Below are positions 1-8,912 of a stretch of 64,000 bases of DNA, piece by piece; position 1 is the stretch's first letter, and the number at the start of each line of letters is the position of its first letter. A program made the translations under genes and the position numbers. Source of the stretch: Pelagicoccus sp. SDUM812003 (lineage in GTDB: Bacteria; Verrucomicrobiota; Verrucomicrobiia; Opitutales; Opitutaceae). The stretch spans positions 248,001-312,000 of the forward strand of contig NZ_JARXHY010000005.1 of NCBI RefSeq assembly GCF_031127815.1. The letters are read 5' to 3'. The notes beneath the pieces were generated by a model. That model saw nothing but the letters and a program-made list of their open reading frames with translations, ran no database searches and was not told the origin of the DNA.

Positions 1-336
1 ACGACTGCGAGCGGTATGCATCTTCGCCGCGGCGGGAGTGATCTTGGTCAGCAGCTGCTCGATGTTCATATGAACGTCCTCGAACTCCGCCTTCCACTCG
101 ACCTCGCCCTTGGCGATCCTTTTCGCCAGAACCTCGAGTCCCTTGTGAATATCGCGCAGCTCCTTCTTGGTAAGCAGGCCGATGCTTTGCAGCATCGCGG
201 TGTGAGCCTTGTTCACCTCGATATCGTAGGGAGCCAATCGCTTGTCGAACGACACGGATTCGCCGAAGGCCAGCATCAATTCCGCTGGCCCTTTCGAAAA
301 ACGTCCACCCCAAGTTGCTTGAGCTTTCTTCGCCAT
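1..336 (-). CDS. argH: Argininosuccinate lyase, N-terminal part (cut by window edge)
   Basis: The protein begins MAKKAQATWGGRFSKGPAEL and continues through FEDVHMNIEQLL and AAKMHTARSR. These match the N-terminal hallmarks of argininosuccinate lyase (WGGRF, EDVHMNIE and HTARSRND). The enzyme splits argininosuccinate into arginine and fumarate, the last step of arginine synthesis, in the cytoplasm. Only 112 codons lie in the window; the remaining three quarters, including the signature loop with the catalytic serine, are beyond the left edge. The gene lies 69 bases downstream of two ExbD-like genes on the same strand and may be read with them. Identification is confident. Confidence 0.93.
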   Translation of the reverse strand, partial: MAKKAQATWGGRFSKGPAELMLAFGESVSFDKRLAPYDIEVNKAHTAMLQSIGLLTKKELRDIHKGLEVLAKRIAKGEVEWKAEFEDVHMNIEQLLTKITPAAAKMHTARSR

Positions 337-405
337 GCAGCACAGGCTTCGAATCGCTCCACGTTTAGCAACAGGAAAGTTTCGCTTAACTCGCCGTGCC
401 CGAGC

Positions 406-861
406 TCAGTCCGTGGCGAAGCTCACCGATTCCAGGCCCGCCATCGCGCAGGCGTCCAAAACCTTGACCACGCTCTGGTGCGGCGTCTGGTCCGCGGGAG
501 CTAGCGTGACTTTCGCCTCCGCCCCTCCCAATTCGGAGGCTTCGCGAAAGCGACTCAGCATTTTCGCCAGCTCCCAATAGCGAGCTGCGTCGGCGCCGTC
601 GTAGGGGTAGCCATTCACCCAGGCCCGCCCTTCGGCGTCGACCTCCACCACCTGATCGTCCGGAAAATCGATCGGTTCGCTTGCAGCCACTTTAGCCGGG
701 AGAGCGAAGCCCACGTCCGCCTCCTGCCGCTGGATGCTGGAACTGACCATGAAATAGACCAGCAGGAGGAAAACCACATCGATCATGGGGGCGATAGGCA
801 GCTCCCCGAGGCTGGCCCGTGTCCGTTTTCCTTTGATCGATACCGCCATCGCTCTGCTCAC
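406..861 (-). CDS. ExbD/TolR-like biopolymer transport protein (second of a pair)
   Basis: A 151-residue protein with a short basic N-terminus, one membrane segment (about residues 23-45) carrying the family motif PIAPMIDVVFLLLVYFMV, and a periplasmic domain of about 100 residues. The Asp in MIDVVF is the position used for proton coupling in ExbD/TolR proteins. The start is GTG at 861, overlapping the upstream ExbD stop in a GTGA arrangement; an in-frame ATG at 849 is an alternative. ExbD proteins work with an ExbB channel, but no ExbB gene adjoins this pair. The partner must be encoded elsewhere, or the proteins use one of the other channels in the window. Confidence 0.88.
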   Translation of the reverse strand: MSRAMAVSIKGKRTRASLGELPIAPMIDVVFLLLVYFMVSSSIQRQEADVGFALPAKVAASEPIDFPDDQVVEVDAEGRAWVNGYPYDGADAARYWELAKMLSRFREASELGGAEAKVTLAPADQTPHQSVVKVLDACAMAGLESVSFATD

Positions 862-1283
862 CCCTCTCCTTGATAGGTGGCGTAAAGGTAGTGTTCCACG
901 CCCGCCTCCGCAGCCCGCTTCATGGCCGACTTGATGTGGAGAAACGGCGTGTCCTTGGCCGCCCGGATGCGCAGTTTCGCCGCAGGCGTCTCTTGGCGAA
1001 ACCGAACCAGCAGCTGGTCCAGCTCCTCCTCGGCCAACGGTTTTCCGCCCAGGAAGTAGCGCCCTTGCGAATCGATGCTCAAGATGAAGCGATGCGAAAG
1101 GTCCTTCGGCACTTCGCTGCTGGGCGATTCCGGCAGATCGAGCTCGAGCTTGCTGCCGGCCTGCGACATGGCGCTAGCCGTCATGAAGAAGACCAGCAAG
1201 AGAAACACCATGTCGATCATGGGAGCCATGGAAACGCCGGCGATGCCTCGGGAGCGCTTACGATTTCGTATCCGGACCGCCAT
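858..1283 (-). CDS. ExbD/TolR-like biopolymer transport protein (first of a pair)
   Basis: A 141-residue protein with the ExbD layout: basic N-terminus (RNRKRSR), a single membrane helix with SMAPMIDMVFLLLVFFMT (about residues 18-38), then a periplasmic domain ending near EHYLYATYQ. The conserved membrane Asp is present. It starts only 9 bases after the end of a short-chain dehydrogenase gene and overlaps the next exbD, so all three genes are probably on one message. Paired ExbD genes are usual in ExbB-ExbD-ExbD clusters; here the place expected for exbB is taken by the dehydrogenase. Confidence 0.88.
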   Translation of the reverse strand: MAVRIRNRKRSRGIAGVSMAPMIDMVFLLLVFFMTASAMSQAGSKLELDLPESPSSEVPKDLSHRFILSIDSQGRYFLGGKPLAEEELDQLLVRFRQETPAAKLRIRAAKDTPFLHIKSAMKRAAEAGVEHYLYATYQGEG

Positions 1284-1292
1284 GACAATAGC

Positions 1293-1985
1293 CTACCAAG
1301 GCAGCGGCTCGCCGTTGTAGTCGATGAAACGTCCGCTGTCTTCAAGCGTCAGCTTCTCGAAGCTGGCCCGCAGGGAGCTGACCGACTCCTCGACATCCAG
1401 AGCGGCTTCCTGACCGCCCATGTCCGTCTTGACCCAACCGGGATTGAAAGCCACCACCGTGATCCCCTTCTCGCGAAATCGCGGAGCCATCTGGGCCACC
1501 ACCATGTTCAGACCGGCTTTGCTCGCGGCGTAGGTCCCAGTGGGGCCGCCAAAGTCGATTCCCATGCCGAAAGAGCCGAGACCGGACGAGATGTTCACTA
1601 CCTTCGCCCCTTTCGCTAGCAAGGAGGCGAAGGACTGCATGACCATGGCAGGTCCCACCACGTTGGTGCGCAGGGTGCGGGTGAAGGTTTCGCATCCCCA
1701 TTCCCCTACTGGCTCCGGATATAGCACGCCTGCGTTGTTGATGAGCAGATCGATGGATACGCGACGCTCCTTCAGCAAGGATACCAAGGAAGCGATCGAA
1801 ACCGGATCGGTCACGTCCAAGGCGGCGATATCCACCCCCTGATGGCTTTGCTTGAGGTGCAGAAGCGCGTTGGCGGCTTCGGGTTCGCGACAGGTGGCGA
1901 TCACGTAATCTCCAGCTTCCACATACTGGCAAGCCAACTCCAGGCCAATGCCGCGATTGGCCCCGGTTACAAGAATGGTTCCCAT
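1293..1985 (-). CDS. Short-chain dehydrogenase/reductase (SDR)
   Basis: A 230-residue classical SDR. It has the cofactor motif TGANRGIG near residues 7-14, the NNAG motif in the middle, an active-site serine in VVNISSGLGS and the catalytic pair YAASK. It is a cytoplasmic NAD(P)-dependent oxidoreductase of unknown substrate, resembling the C-factor/sniffer-type SDRs with the NPGWVKTDMGG segment. I chose ATG 1985 because the Rossmann strand begins directly there; 18 more in-frame codons upstream have no recognisable content. The gene runs into the ExbD pair after 9 bases. Confidence 0.86.
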   Translation of the reverse strand: MGTILVTGANRGIGLELACQYVEAGDYVIATCREPEAANALLHLKQSHQGVDIAALDVTDPVSIASLVSLLKERRVSIDLLINNAGVLYPEPVGEWGCETFTRTLRTNVVGPAMVMQSFASLLAKGAKVVNISSGLGSFGMGIDFGGPTGTYAASKAGLNMVVAQMAPRFREKGITVVAFNPGWVKTDMGGQEAALDVEESVSSLRASFEKLTLEDSGRFIDYNGEPLPW

Positions 1986-2055
1986 GTCGCTCACGCTAGA
2001 AAACTTCGCCTCGGCATGAAAGCATTTTCTTGGGGACAACCCTCAACTAAGCGGC

Positions 2056-3087
2056 TCATTTGCCCGGTACCCAAAAATCCTTCCAGCCCAGCTCGGCCGC
2101 TTGAATGGACTCCAGGCGACGACGAAGCACTGACGGCTCCAACTCCTGCGATCCGCCTGAGCTAAAGACGATCTTCGCTCCCGCGGAGCTGGCGTTTCGC
2201 AGGGCCACGGTCGACGGGAGCGTGGTGTCATCCGTCACCAACAGCAGGAGCGGCGGAGCTTCGGCAAGATCCGCGTCGATCAGCGAAACTCCGTATTTGC
2301 GAGCTTGATACAGGCTGACTGGATTCAGTTCCACCCCGATATCGATCAATGGAATGTTATCGTTGGAGAAACGCGTTATCAGTTCATCGAGTTCCGAATC
2401 CTGCAGAGCTTGACCAGCGGAAGAGAGGTCGTCGGGCAGCAATCGAACCTCGATGGTTCGATAGCGGACCACGCTGCCGGGATCGTGAGCCTGCAAGGCG
2501 AACGTCCCCTCTCCCAGCAAACGCCGTTTCTTATCGTCCGGACGCCAGGGGCTTTCCGGCTCAGTGTATTCGCAAATCAGGGCGCCGTCGATGTAGGTCT
2601 GGATGGTTTTTCCCTGCACGCGTATGCGGTAGTCGAACCACTCCCCGTCGCGAGCGGGGCTTTGCCAGGTGTTTCGCACAGCGTAGATGCTGCCGGTCAT
2701 CTTGTGCTCGATGTAATTGCTCGGTCCCTCCGGGTTGGAGTTCGCGACCTGGCACTCGTACCCGTCGGCAGGCCAGCCTGCGTCTTGAAACGTAGTGTGA
2801 ATGTAGATACCGGAATTCGATCCCGGCTCGGTCATCACTTCCGCGCGCAGCTCGAAGTTCTTGAAATTCGCCTCCGCGACCTCCCCGGCGTAGAACAGGT
2901 GGGAGCGATTTCCGCGCGTGACGATCGCCCCCTCTTCGATCGCCCACGAGTCGGGGTTCTCATTGGCTTTCCAGCCAGCAAGGCTCGTCCCGTCGAATAG
3001 AGGGATCCATTTCGATTTTGGCTTGGCGATGAGCGAAGTCGATGCGGCGCACAGGCAAGCAAGCAGAAGCAAGGGGAGCGATTTCAT
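2056..3087 (-). CDS. Secreted DUF1080 (3-keto-disaccharide hydrolase-like) protein with C-terminal extension
   Basis: 343 residues with a signal peptide (MKSLPLLLLACLCAASTSLIA), then a DUF1080 jelly-roll domain at about 27-215. Typical motifs are IPLFDGTSLAGWKA, SGIYIHT, GYECQVAN and GEWFDYRIRVQG. Characterised members hydrolyse 3-ketoglycosides and the fold resembles concanavalin-type lectins. About 125 further residues after the domain contain alternating strand and helix segments (DNIPLIDIGVELNPVSLYQAR; KIVFSSGG) that I do not recognise. The protein is probably periplasmic or secreted and acts on plant or algal glycosides. Start and domain are clear; substrate is unknown. Confidence 0.85.
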   Translation of the reverse strand: MKSLPLLLLACLCAASTSLIAKPKSKWIPLFDGTSLAGWKANENPDSWAIEEGAIVTRGNRSHLFYAGEVAEANFKNFELRAEVMTEPGSNSGIYIHTTFQDAGWPADGYECQVANSNPEGPSNYIEHKMTGSIYAVRNTWQSPARDGEWFDYRIRVQGKTIQTYIDGALICEYTEPESPWRPDDKKRRLLGEGTFALQAHDPGSVVRYRTIEVRLLPDDLSSAGQALQDSELDELITRFSNDNIPLIDIGVELNPVSLYQARKYGVSLIDADLAEAPPLLLLVTDDTTLPSTVALRNASSAGAKIVFSSGGSQELEPSVLRRRLESIQAAELGWKDFWVPGK

Positions 3088-3190
3088 GATTTGGGGCAGG
3101 TTAGGAAAAACGATGTCAACGGTCTACTCGGAGCGAGGCAATTGCAACCTCTCAAGGCGCTGGGACGGGAAGCGCCCAAAAAAACGCCGC

Positions 3191-4213
3191 CTATCGGCCA
3201 AACGCCGCCTTTGCCGCGGCAAGCCCGGCCGAATAAAGCTCGACAAGCCGATCATAGGTTTCGTTTGCCGCCTCGTCGATCTCACGCTTCGCAGGGTCCG
3301 CGTCGAAGGCTGCGATGGTCTGGCGAATGCCCTGCTCGAAGCGAGTGGTCGCCATGAAATCCGGCACAAAGCGTTTTATCTTGCTGTTGTCCATCACCAC
3401 CGACGTGACCTTGTCGCCCAGCAGAGTGCCCTCCATCTCAGGCAAGCAGGCGATCAGGAAATCGCTCGCGATGTGCACTAGCTTGGGTTCGTCCACCCCA
3501 GCCGCTCGGGCCGTGGCGCGGTAGATTTGATCCCAGGTTAGCACCTCGTCCGAGGTGATGTGAAAGGCGTGCCCGATCGCGGAATCGTTTCCGAGCAGCC
3601 CCACCAACCCTTTGGCGAAATCGGTGTTGTGGGTGATGGTCCACAGCGACGTGCCATCGCCCGGCACAATCACCGGTTTTCCCTTTCGCATGCGATCGAC
3701 CACCGTGTAGGATTTTTCCCAACTGTTGATCGCGAGCGGGATGACGGTGTCTCCAAATGTCAACGACGGTCGAACAATGCTCGCTGGAAAGCGTCGCTCG
3801 CGAACCGCCTTCATCAGCGCCTCCTCGCAAGCGATCTTGTTTCTCGAGTAGCTCCAAAACGGGTTGTCGAGAGGCGTCGACTCGGTCACACGAAAATCCC
3901 TCACCGGACGCTGGTAGGCGCTGGCAGAGGAAATGAAAACGTAGTGGCTCGTCCTGCCCGCCAACAAATCCATTCGTTGCGCCATCTGCGACGGCTCGAA
4001 ACAGACGAAGTCCACAACCGCATCCCAACGCCGCCCCCTCAAACCCTGCTGCGCCGCCGATGGGTCGTTGACGTCGCACACGATTTGCTCAGCGCCTTCG
4101 ATCTCGAAGCGACGCCCACGATTGAGAACGGCGACCTCGTGCCCCTTCGCCACCGCCAACTTAACGCACGCGGCGCTGATGATTCCCGTCCCTCCGATAA
4201 AAAGCGTTTTCAT
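3191..4213 (-). CDS. NAD-dependent epimerase/dehydratase family protein (extended SDR)
   Basis: 340 residues. The N-terminal Rossmann motif is FIGGTGIISAACVKLAVAKG, followed by an acidic/basic turn at NRGRR. The active-site serine stretch is YVFISSASAYQ, and the catalytic Tyr/Lys pair is YSRNK at residues 122-126. The rest follows the nucleotide-sugar epimerase or mRNA-binding-like atypical SDR pattern. It is a cytoplasmic oxidoreductase acting on an unknown, possibly sugar, substrate. The start at 4213 places the Rossmann fold at residue 2; a longer reading adds 16 unrelated residues. It faces the thioesterase gene in a divergent arrangement. Confidence 0.83.
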   Translation of the reverse strand: MKTLFIGGTGIISAACVKLAVAKGHEVAVLNRGRRFEIEGAEQIVCDVNDPSAAQQGLRGRRWDAVVDFVCFEPSQMAQRMDLLAGRTSHYVFISSASAYQRPVRDFRVTESTPLDNPFWSYSRNKIACEEALMKAVRERRFPASIVRPSLTFGDTVIPLAINSWEKSYTVVDRMRKGKPVIVPGDGTSLWTITHNTDFAKGLVGLLGNDSAIGHAFHITSDEVLTWDQIYRATARAAGVDEPKLVHIASDFLIACLPEMEGTLLGDKVTSVVMDNSKIKRFVPDFMATTRFEQGIRQTIAAFDADPAKREIDEAANETYDRLVELYSAGLAAAKAAFGR

Positions 4214-4326
4214 GTTGAGCAGGACGATAAACCAGTTTCGGTCGTTTAGAAACCTTCTCAAACGCTCGCCCTAATGAGAACGAAGACGCTTTACACGCAG
4301 GCGGCACCTTTTAGAACGATCATACT

Positions 4327-4752
4327 ATGAATGCGGTCTTCCAGCAGACGATCCGAGTGGACGCCTCGCACATCGACGCCAACGGCCACGTGAACAACGT
4401 CACCTACCTGCAGTGGATGCAAGACGTGGCCCATGCCCATTCCATCGCGGTTGGATACGACGATGCCAAGCTGGAGCAGATGAACGCCACTTGGTTCATC
4501 CGCTCGCACTTCGTCAAATACCACCGTCCTGCGATGGAGGGAGATACGCTGATCGCCTACACCTGGCCCAGTCGGGCTCGCCATTTCAACGCCCTGCGCA
4601 AGTACAAGTTCGTGCGCCAATCCGATGGGGCCACTATCGCCAGCGGAGAATCGGATTGGGTCTATATCGACCGCGGCACCGGCCGGCCTCGAAAGATCGA
4701 GCAGGAGATGCTGGATCGTTTTCCAATGGTGCCAGCTGAACGTGAGCCCTAA
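4327..4752 (+). CDS. Hot-dog fold acyl-CoA thioesterase (YbgC/4-hydroxybenzoyl-CoA thioesterase type)
   Basis: 141 residues covering one hot-dog domain. The motif IDANGHVNNVTYLQWMQD near residues 17-34 matches the catalytic helix of YbgC/FcbC thioesterases, with the Asp of DANGHVNN as the expected active-site residue. The sequence continues with the usual strands (FIRSHFVKYHRPAMEGD). These enzymes hydrolyse short-chain or aromatic acyl-CoA in the cytoplasm. The gene is not next to tol genes, where ybgC often lies, although a tol cluster is present elsewhere in the window. Substrate unknown. Confidence 0.85.
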   Translation: MNAVFQQTIRVDASHIDANGHVNNVTYLQWMQDVAHAHSIAVGYDDAKLEQMNATWFIRSHFVKYHRPAMEGDTLIAYTWPSRARHFNALRKYKFVRQSDGATIASGESDWVYIDRGTGRPRKIEQEMLDRFPMVPAEREP

Positions 4753-4812
4753 GCTCGAAGTCAAGCGACCGGAACGGAACGTCCGCAACCTCGCTCTCTT
4801 TCTAAAAACGAA

Positions 4813-4841
4813 AAAGCGAGCCCCCGCAAGAGGCTCGCTTT
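4813..4841. terminator. Bidirectional intrinsic terminator
   Basis: The inverted repeat AAAGCGAGCC / GGCTCGCTTT forms a 10-bp stem with a 9-base loop. A-rich sequence on the left gives a U tract when read leftward. It separates two convergent genes, the thioesterase and the symporter. Confidence 0.8.
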
Positions 4842-4873
4842 GAAAGTCTAGGCTTCGGTTCGGATCGCCGTCC

Positions 4874-6850
4874 CTACCAGAACACCACGTAGAGACCGAT
4901 GGTCGCTACCACGACCACGACGCCCCAGAACTTGGCGATCGGGGAGGTCTCGAGAGCGATCTCCTTGTTTTCCGGCATTTCGACGGGCTTTGCCATTGGG
5001 CTCACTTTGGTGAGGATGGCGCCGACGATCAGCACGATGAAGAAGCAGACCGCCATGCGGTCGAGGAAGGCCATGGAGTCTGAGTACCACCAGCCATTGG
5101 AGACCAGCCAGGGACCAAGGGCCCACTTGAACAGACCGTAGGCCACTACATTGGTGGCTATGCCCACGGCGCCGAAATAGCGCGGCGTGCGCGGCGAGAA
5201 GAAGCCAAAGATGAAGACCGCGAGAATGCCCGGCGAGATGAAGCCCTGAAACTCTTGGATGTAGGCGAAGATGCTTCCGAAATTATCGAGTTTCGGGGCG
5301 ACCAGCCCTGCCAGTATCACGAATACGACTACGAAGAACCGTCCGACCTTCACCAGCTTCGACGGATCCTTCTGTCCGGAGAACTTGGCATAGAGGTCCA
5401 TCGTCGCGATGGTCGAAGCGGAGTTGAGCATGGACGCCAGCGAGCTGATCACCGCTCCACAGAGAGCCGCCAGCACGAACCAGGAGATCCATGGATACGG
5501 GCGAATCAGATTGCGTACCAAGACCGGAAAGGCGGAGTCGTAGTCGTAGCCAACGAGCTTGTTCGCCACGGTGACGCTGCTGTCCTTTTTCGTCGCGGCA
5601 ATCGCGAGCTCGTTAATTTTGCTCGCGAGTTCATCCGGAGGTAGCGAGCTGAAATCGACATCAGACGCCCCTGCCAATGTGAGGTTCTTGGCAGCGGCCT
5701 TCATGGCGAGATCCGGCTGGAGTTCCACAAACGCTTCATCCACCTCGAAAACCACGCTCGCTTCCGCCGACGAAAACGTTCTCAGATTTCGCTCCGCAGC
5801 CGACTCGTGCAAGTCGCCGCTAAACAAGTTGAAAGCGAGTATCCCCGGAATCACTACAACGAAGGGAATGATCAGTTTCAAGAAGGCCGCAAACACGATT
5901 CCCTTTTGCCCTTCCGCCAAAGACTTGGAGCCGAGGGTTCGTTGAACGATGTACTGGTTCAGTCCCCAGTAGAAAAAGTTCGGGATCCACAGGCCGATCA
6001 GCAATGCTGTCCATGGAATGTCGGAGTCCTCCTTGGGGCGAACCATGTGCACCTTGCCACCGGAGCCATTGGGACCGTTTTTCGCCACGGCCTCCCCGTC
6101 CACTCCATCGTTGAGCAACATGAAGCGCTCCCATGGACCGGCCGCTTCCAGATCTTGCACCGTCGCGTTGGAGTTCGCCACCTTGGTCGCGATCAGCTCC
6201 TCAGCAGGCGTTTCCGAGAGCACGCTGAAAGCGAAAAACGCGACGACCACGCCGCCCAAGACCAAGGCCACGCCCCAAATCAGGTCGGTCCAAGCGCAGG
6301 CCTTCAAACCGCCGATGAATACGTAGACCGCCGCGAAGATGGCGATCAGCCAGCACATGGCGGTGAGATTGCTGATCACCGGAACGTCGTTGTAGTATTC
6401 GGAAACGAACTTCGCACCGGAAAAGATGACCGACGAGGTGGTCACGAACACCAGGGTCACGATGGCCGGGATGGCCATGGCCATGCGAGCGACGCCGTCG
6501 AAGCGGTATTGGAGAAATTCGGGGATGGTGTAGAGACCCGCTTTTAGAAAACGAGGCAGGAACCAGAAGGCCACCACGATCAGGGTCAAGGCAGCCATCC
6601 ATTCGTAGGAAGCGATGGCCATGCCCAACCAATTGGCCGATGAGCCGGACATGCCGACGAATTGTTCGGTGGAAATGTTCGCCGCGATCAGCGAAAAACC
6701 GACCAGCCACCATGTCAGCCCGCGTCCAGCGAGGAAATAGTCGCTAGCGCCTTTTTCGCCGCTGGTGTCTTCGTCCCGGCTTTTCCAAATGCCGAGTCCG
6801 ATGACGCTCACGACTCCGACAATGAATAGAGTTACTTCAAGTGCAGCCAT
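4874..6850 (-). CDS. Sodium:solute symporter family protein (SSS/SGLT type) with a large loop insertion
   Basis: 658 residues with about 14 hydrophobic segments. The N-terminal region has SDYFLAGRGLTWW and SLIAANISTEQFVGMSG, typical of the SSS family, which moves sugars, amino acids or vitamins with sodium across the inner membrane. WIPNFFYWGLNQYIVQRTLG is also a family signature. Two hydrophilic stretches are longer than usual: about residues 215-270, and about 360-440, the latter rich in Ala, Asp and Glu and containing AFVELQPDLAMKAAAKNL. The start at 6850 puts the first membrane helix at residue 5; a longer reading would add 34 residues without membrane character. Substrate is not readable from sequence. 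Confidence 0.87.
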   Translation of the reverse strand: MAALEVTLFIVGVVSVIGLGIWKSRDEDTSGEKGASDYFLAGRGLTWWLVGFSLIAANISTEQFVGMSGSSANWLGMAIASYEWMAALTLIVVAFWFLPRFLKAGLYTIPEFLQYRFDGVARMAMAIPAIVTLVFVTTSSVIFSGAKFVSEYYNDVPVISNLTAMCWLIAIFAAVYVFIGGLKACAWTDLIWGVALVLGGVVVAFFAFSVLSETPAEELIATKVANSNATVQDLEAAGPWERFMLLNDGVDGEAVAKNGPNGSGGKVHMVRPKEDSDIPWTALLIGLWIPNFFYWGLNQYIVQRTLGSKSLAEGQKGIVFAAFLKLIIPFVVVIPGILAFNLFSGDLHESAAERNLRTFSSAEASVVFEVDEAFVELQPDLAMKAAAKNLTLAGASDVDFSSLPPDELASKINELAIAATKKDSSVTVANKLVGYDYDSAFPVLVRNLIRPYPWISWFVLAALCGAVISSLASMLNSASTIATMDLYAKFSGQKDPSKLVKVGRFFVVVFVILAGLVAPKLDNFGSIFAYIQEFQGFISPGILAVFIFGFFSPRTPRYFGAVGIATNVVAYGLFKWALGPWLVSNGWWYSDSMAFLDRMAVCFFIVLIVGAILTKVSPMAKPVEMPENKEIALETSPIAKFWGVVVVVATIGLYVVFW

Positions 6851-7002
6851 AGTAGAGGGTATCGATTGATAGGGATACGGGGTTCTTGTTGAGGGTAGGA
6901 ATGAGAAAATGCAGCCTAAGGGGAAGCGATTTAACCTTAGACCGGGCGGCATACTCTCGCAAAGCTTGGGAGAGCTGAAGGAAATTTTTTGTAGAATTTA
7001 GG

Positions 7003-7536
7003 TCATTTCGACGAGTTTTTGCTTCGGTGCCCGCCGGCGCCCAAATAGGCGATCGTTTCCAATCGCTCTCCGCTCACTCGATAGGCCTTGCCAAAGCCGA
7101 GCACCAGTCGCCCTTCACTGGCGCGCAAGCGAAACAAATCGAAGTCCGACAGCTCCTTCAAATATCCCATCGTCTCGCCTCCTCGCCGCTGCAAACCTGC
7201 CGTTCCTTCCAGCCAAGCCTCGCTATCGCGTTCAACCAACGCGACATCGCAATCCACCGTGAGACGCTTGCGAGCGAAGAGATTTTCCGAAGCGGACTCG
7301 TCGTCGATCATGCTCAAGCTGGCCTTGCCGCTCCGCTTGAGGTGACCGTAGTGCTTGGCGATGGCGCTGACGAAGACATAGAAGCGTCGCTCCTCGTCGA
7401 CGAAGACAGGGGCGTAGCTAGCGAGGGGCGAACCGCTGGAGGAAACCGTCGCCAACTGGCAGCACCGCACGCGCTGCAGCAAGGCTTCCATCTCTTTCGC
7501 CGCCCATTCGAATTCCTTTTCCTCGTCCGTATCCAT
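7003..7536 (-). CDS. HugZ/HutZ-like pyridoxamine 5'-phosphate oxidase-fold protein
   Basis: 177 residues with the split-barrel fold of the PNPOx family. Motifs RCCQLATVSSSGSPLASYAP, FYVFVSAIAKHYGHL, RKRLTVDCDV and RLVLGFGKAYRV match the HugZ/HutZ heme-utilisation proteins, and the C-terminus LGAGGHRS resembles their Gly/His-rich tail that contributes to heme binding. Known members bind or break down heme in the cytoplasm. It lies 13 bases after a methyltransferase gene, so the two are likely co-transcribed. A general flavin reductase-like role is the alternative. Confidence 0.75.
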   Translation of the reverse strand: MDTDEEKEFEWAAKEMEALLQRVRCCQLATVSSSGSPLASYAPVFVDEERRFYVFVSAIAKHYGHLKRSGKASLSMIDDESASENLFARKRLTVDCDVALVERDSEAWLEGTAGLQRRGGETMGYLKELSDFDLFRLRASEGRLVLGFGKAYRVSGERLETIAYLGAGGHRSKNSSK

Positions 7537-7549
7537 AATATCCTTTCCG

Positions 7550-8764
7550 CTACTCGTCGACCAGACGGCAGGCGAACAACTCGCGCCCGACGCCTGTCAC
7601 CGCGGCGCCGATGGCGAAGAGCTCTCCCCCATCCTTCAGTTTTAGCTTCTTGCGCATTTCCTCGGCGCTCATTCCGCTGTTGCGCGAGATCACATTGGCT
7701 TTTCGTTTGGGAAACAAAGCCTTGGCGGACTTCGGCTCCAGCGAGCCGCGTCCTATGATTTCAAATACACGACCGGGGAAACCGCGAAAAAGCTCGTAGG
7801 ACCCGTAGAGGCGGGTCCGCGGATTCAGGGCGGCCAGCCCGATTCGCTCGGAGAGCGTCTTGAAGGCGCCGGCCTTCATGATCGCCGCGTTGGGCTCGTA
7901 AAGGTAGCGCTCAGGTCGGTCGAACTTCCCTTCCAACGCGCCCTCCTCCGCAAGCGTGAAGCTCAGCGTATCGATTTCCTCGAGACTCGGGCCGATATTC
8001 ACGCAGTGGATACGAGCATCCCCGCTGAACCCTTCCTCCCCAATCAAAAGCAGCTCCTTGCAATCATTTTGCACCGCTACCACATGGACCTCGCAGACCG
8101 ATGGCAGCTGCTCGAGGGCTCGCGAAATGTCCAAGCCTGGAGACGCCTTAATCATGACCCGACCGGACCGAGCCAGCAAATCGCTCCAGTACTCCAGCAC
8201 GTTCGGCTCGCAATCCTCCAGCGCGGAGACCTTGAGACTACGCTGGTCGCGCCGGGCAGGGTCGAGATAGGTCAGATCGTAGCGAACGCTCGGGTCGCGA
8301 AACCGCTCCAATCCCGACTCCGGGCAAACCTGCAACGTGCTTTCCAATCCGAAGACGCTCGCGTTCCAGCGTACCAGCTCCGCCAGCTCGGCATCTCGTT
8401 CGAAATAGTCCAAACGCTCGAACCGCTCCGCCAAGAAACGAGCGTCCACTCCGAAACCGCCCGTCAAATCGCAGGCCGTTTTTCCAGCCTGCACGATGCT
8501 GGCCTTGTACCGAGCCGCGATTTCCGAAGAGCACTGCTCCAGAGAAAGACTGGGAGGAAAGGCCACGCGCGGCTCCGCCAGCCACGAAGGCAGTTTCTTG
8601 CCCATTCGCTGGCGGGCCTTGATCTGCTGGGCGGCGAACTTCGGGCAGACGCCATCGGGCAGATTCTTCATCAGCACGATTTCGCTCGGCGAGCGGCCAG
8701 CGTTTTCCACGACGAAGCGCTGAAGCGTTTCCGTGACGATCTCTTGCGACATCCCGGTCAGCAT
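7550..8764 (-). CDS. Class I SAM-dependent methyltransferase with THUMP-like C-terminal domain
   Basis: About 400 residues. An N-terminal helical region precedes a Rossmann methyltransferase core with motif I ACDLTGGFGVDARFLAERF and the catalytic-type motif YDLTYLDPARR. The C-terminal part (SELFR-like region YGSYELFRGFPGRVFEIIG through RKKLKLKDGGELFAIG) is the THUMP-like domain found in this family, common in Bacteroidota. The substrate is presumed to be RNA because of the domain, but this is not proven. Two ATGs, 8764 and 8752, are both possible and neither has a clear ribosome binding site. Confidence 0.8.
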   Translation of the reverse strand: MLTGMSQEIVTETLQRFVVENAGRSPSEIVLMKNLPDGVCPKFAAQQIKARQRMGKKLPSWLAEPRVAFPPSLSLEQCSSEIAARYKASIVQAGKTACDLTGGFGVDARFLAERFERLDYFERDAELAELVRWNASVFGLESTLQVCPESGLERFRDPSVRYDLTYLDPARRDQRSLKVSALEDCEPNVLEYWSDLLARSGRVMIKASPGLDISRALEQLPSVCEVHVVAVQNDCKELLLIGEEGFSGDARIHCVNIGPSLEEIDTLSFTLAEEGALEGKFDRPERYLYEPNAAIMKAGAFKTLSERIGLAALNPRTRLYGSYELFRGFPGRVFEIIGRGSLEPKSAKALFPKRKANVISRNSGMSAEEMRKKLKLKDGGELFAIGAAVTGVGRELFACRLVDE

Positions 8765-8912
8765 TCACGTCAGGACGAGCATGCCGAGCAAAAAGACTGG
8801 CTCCGAGCGGACGGTGGTCGAAAGTGTGAACGATCTCGCCACTCGGGATCTCAAGCAAAGGGTTGCCGTATTCGCTAATCGAACTAGCTTCCCGTTTTCA
8901 GACCTCCCAATT

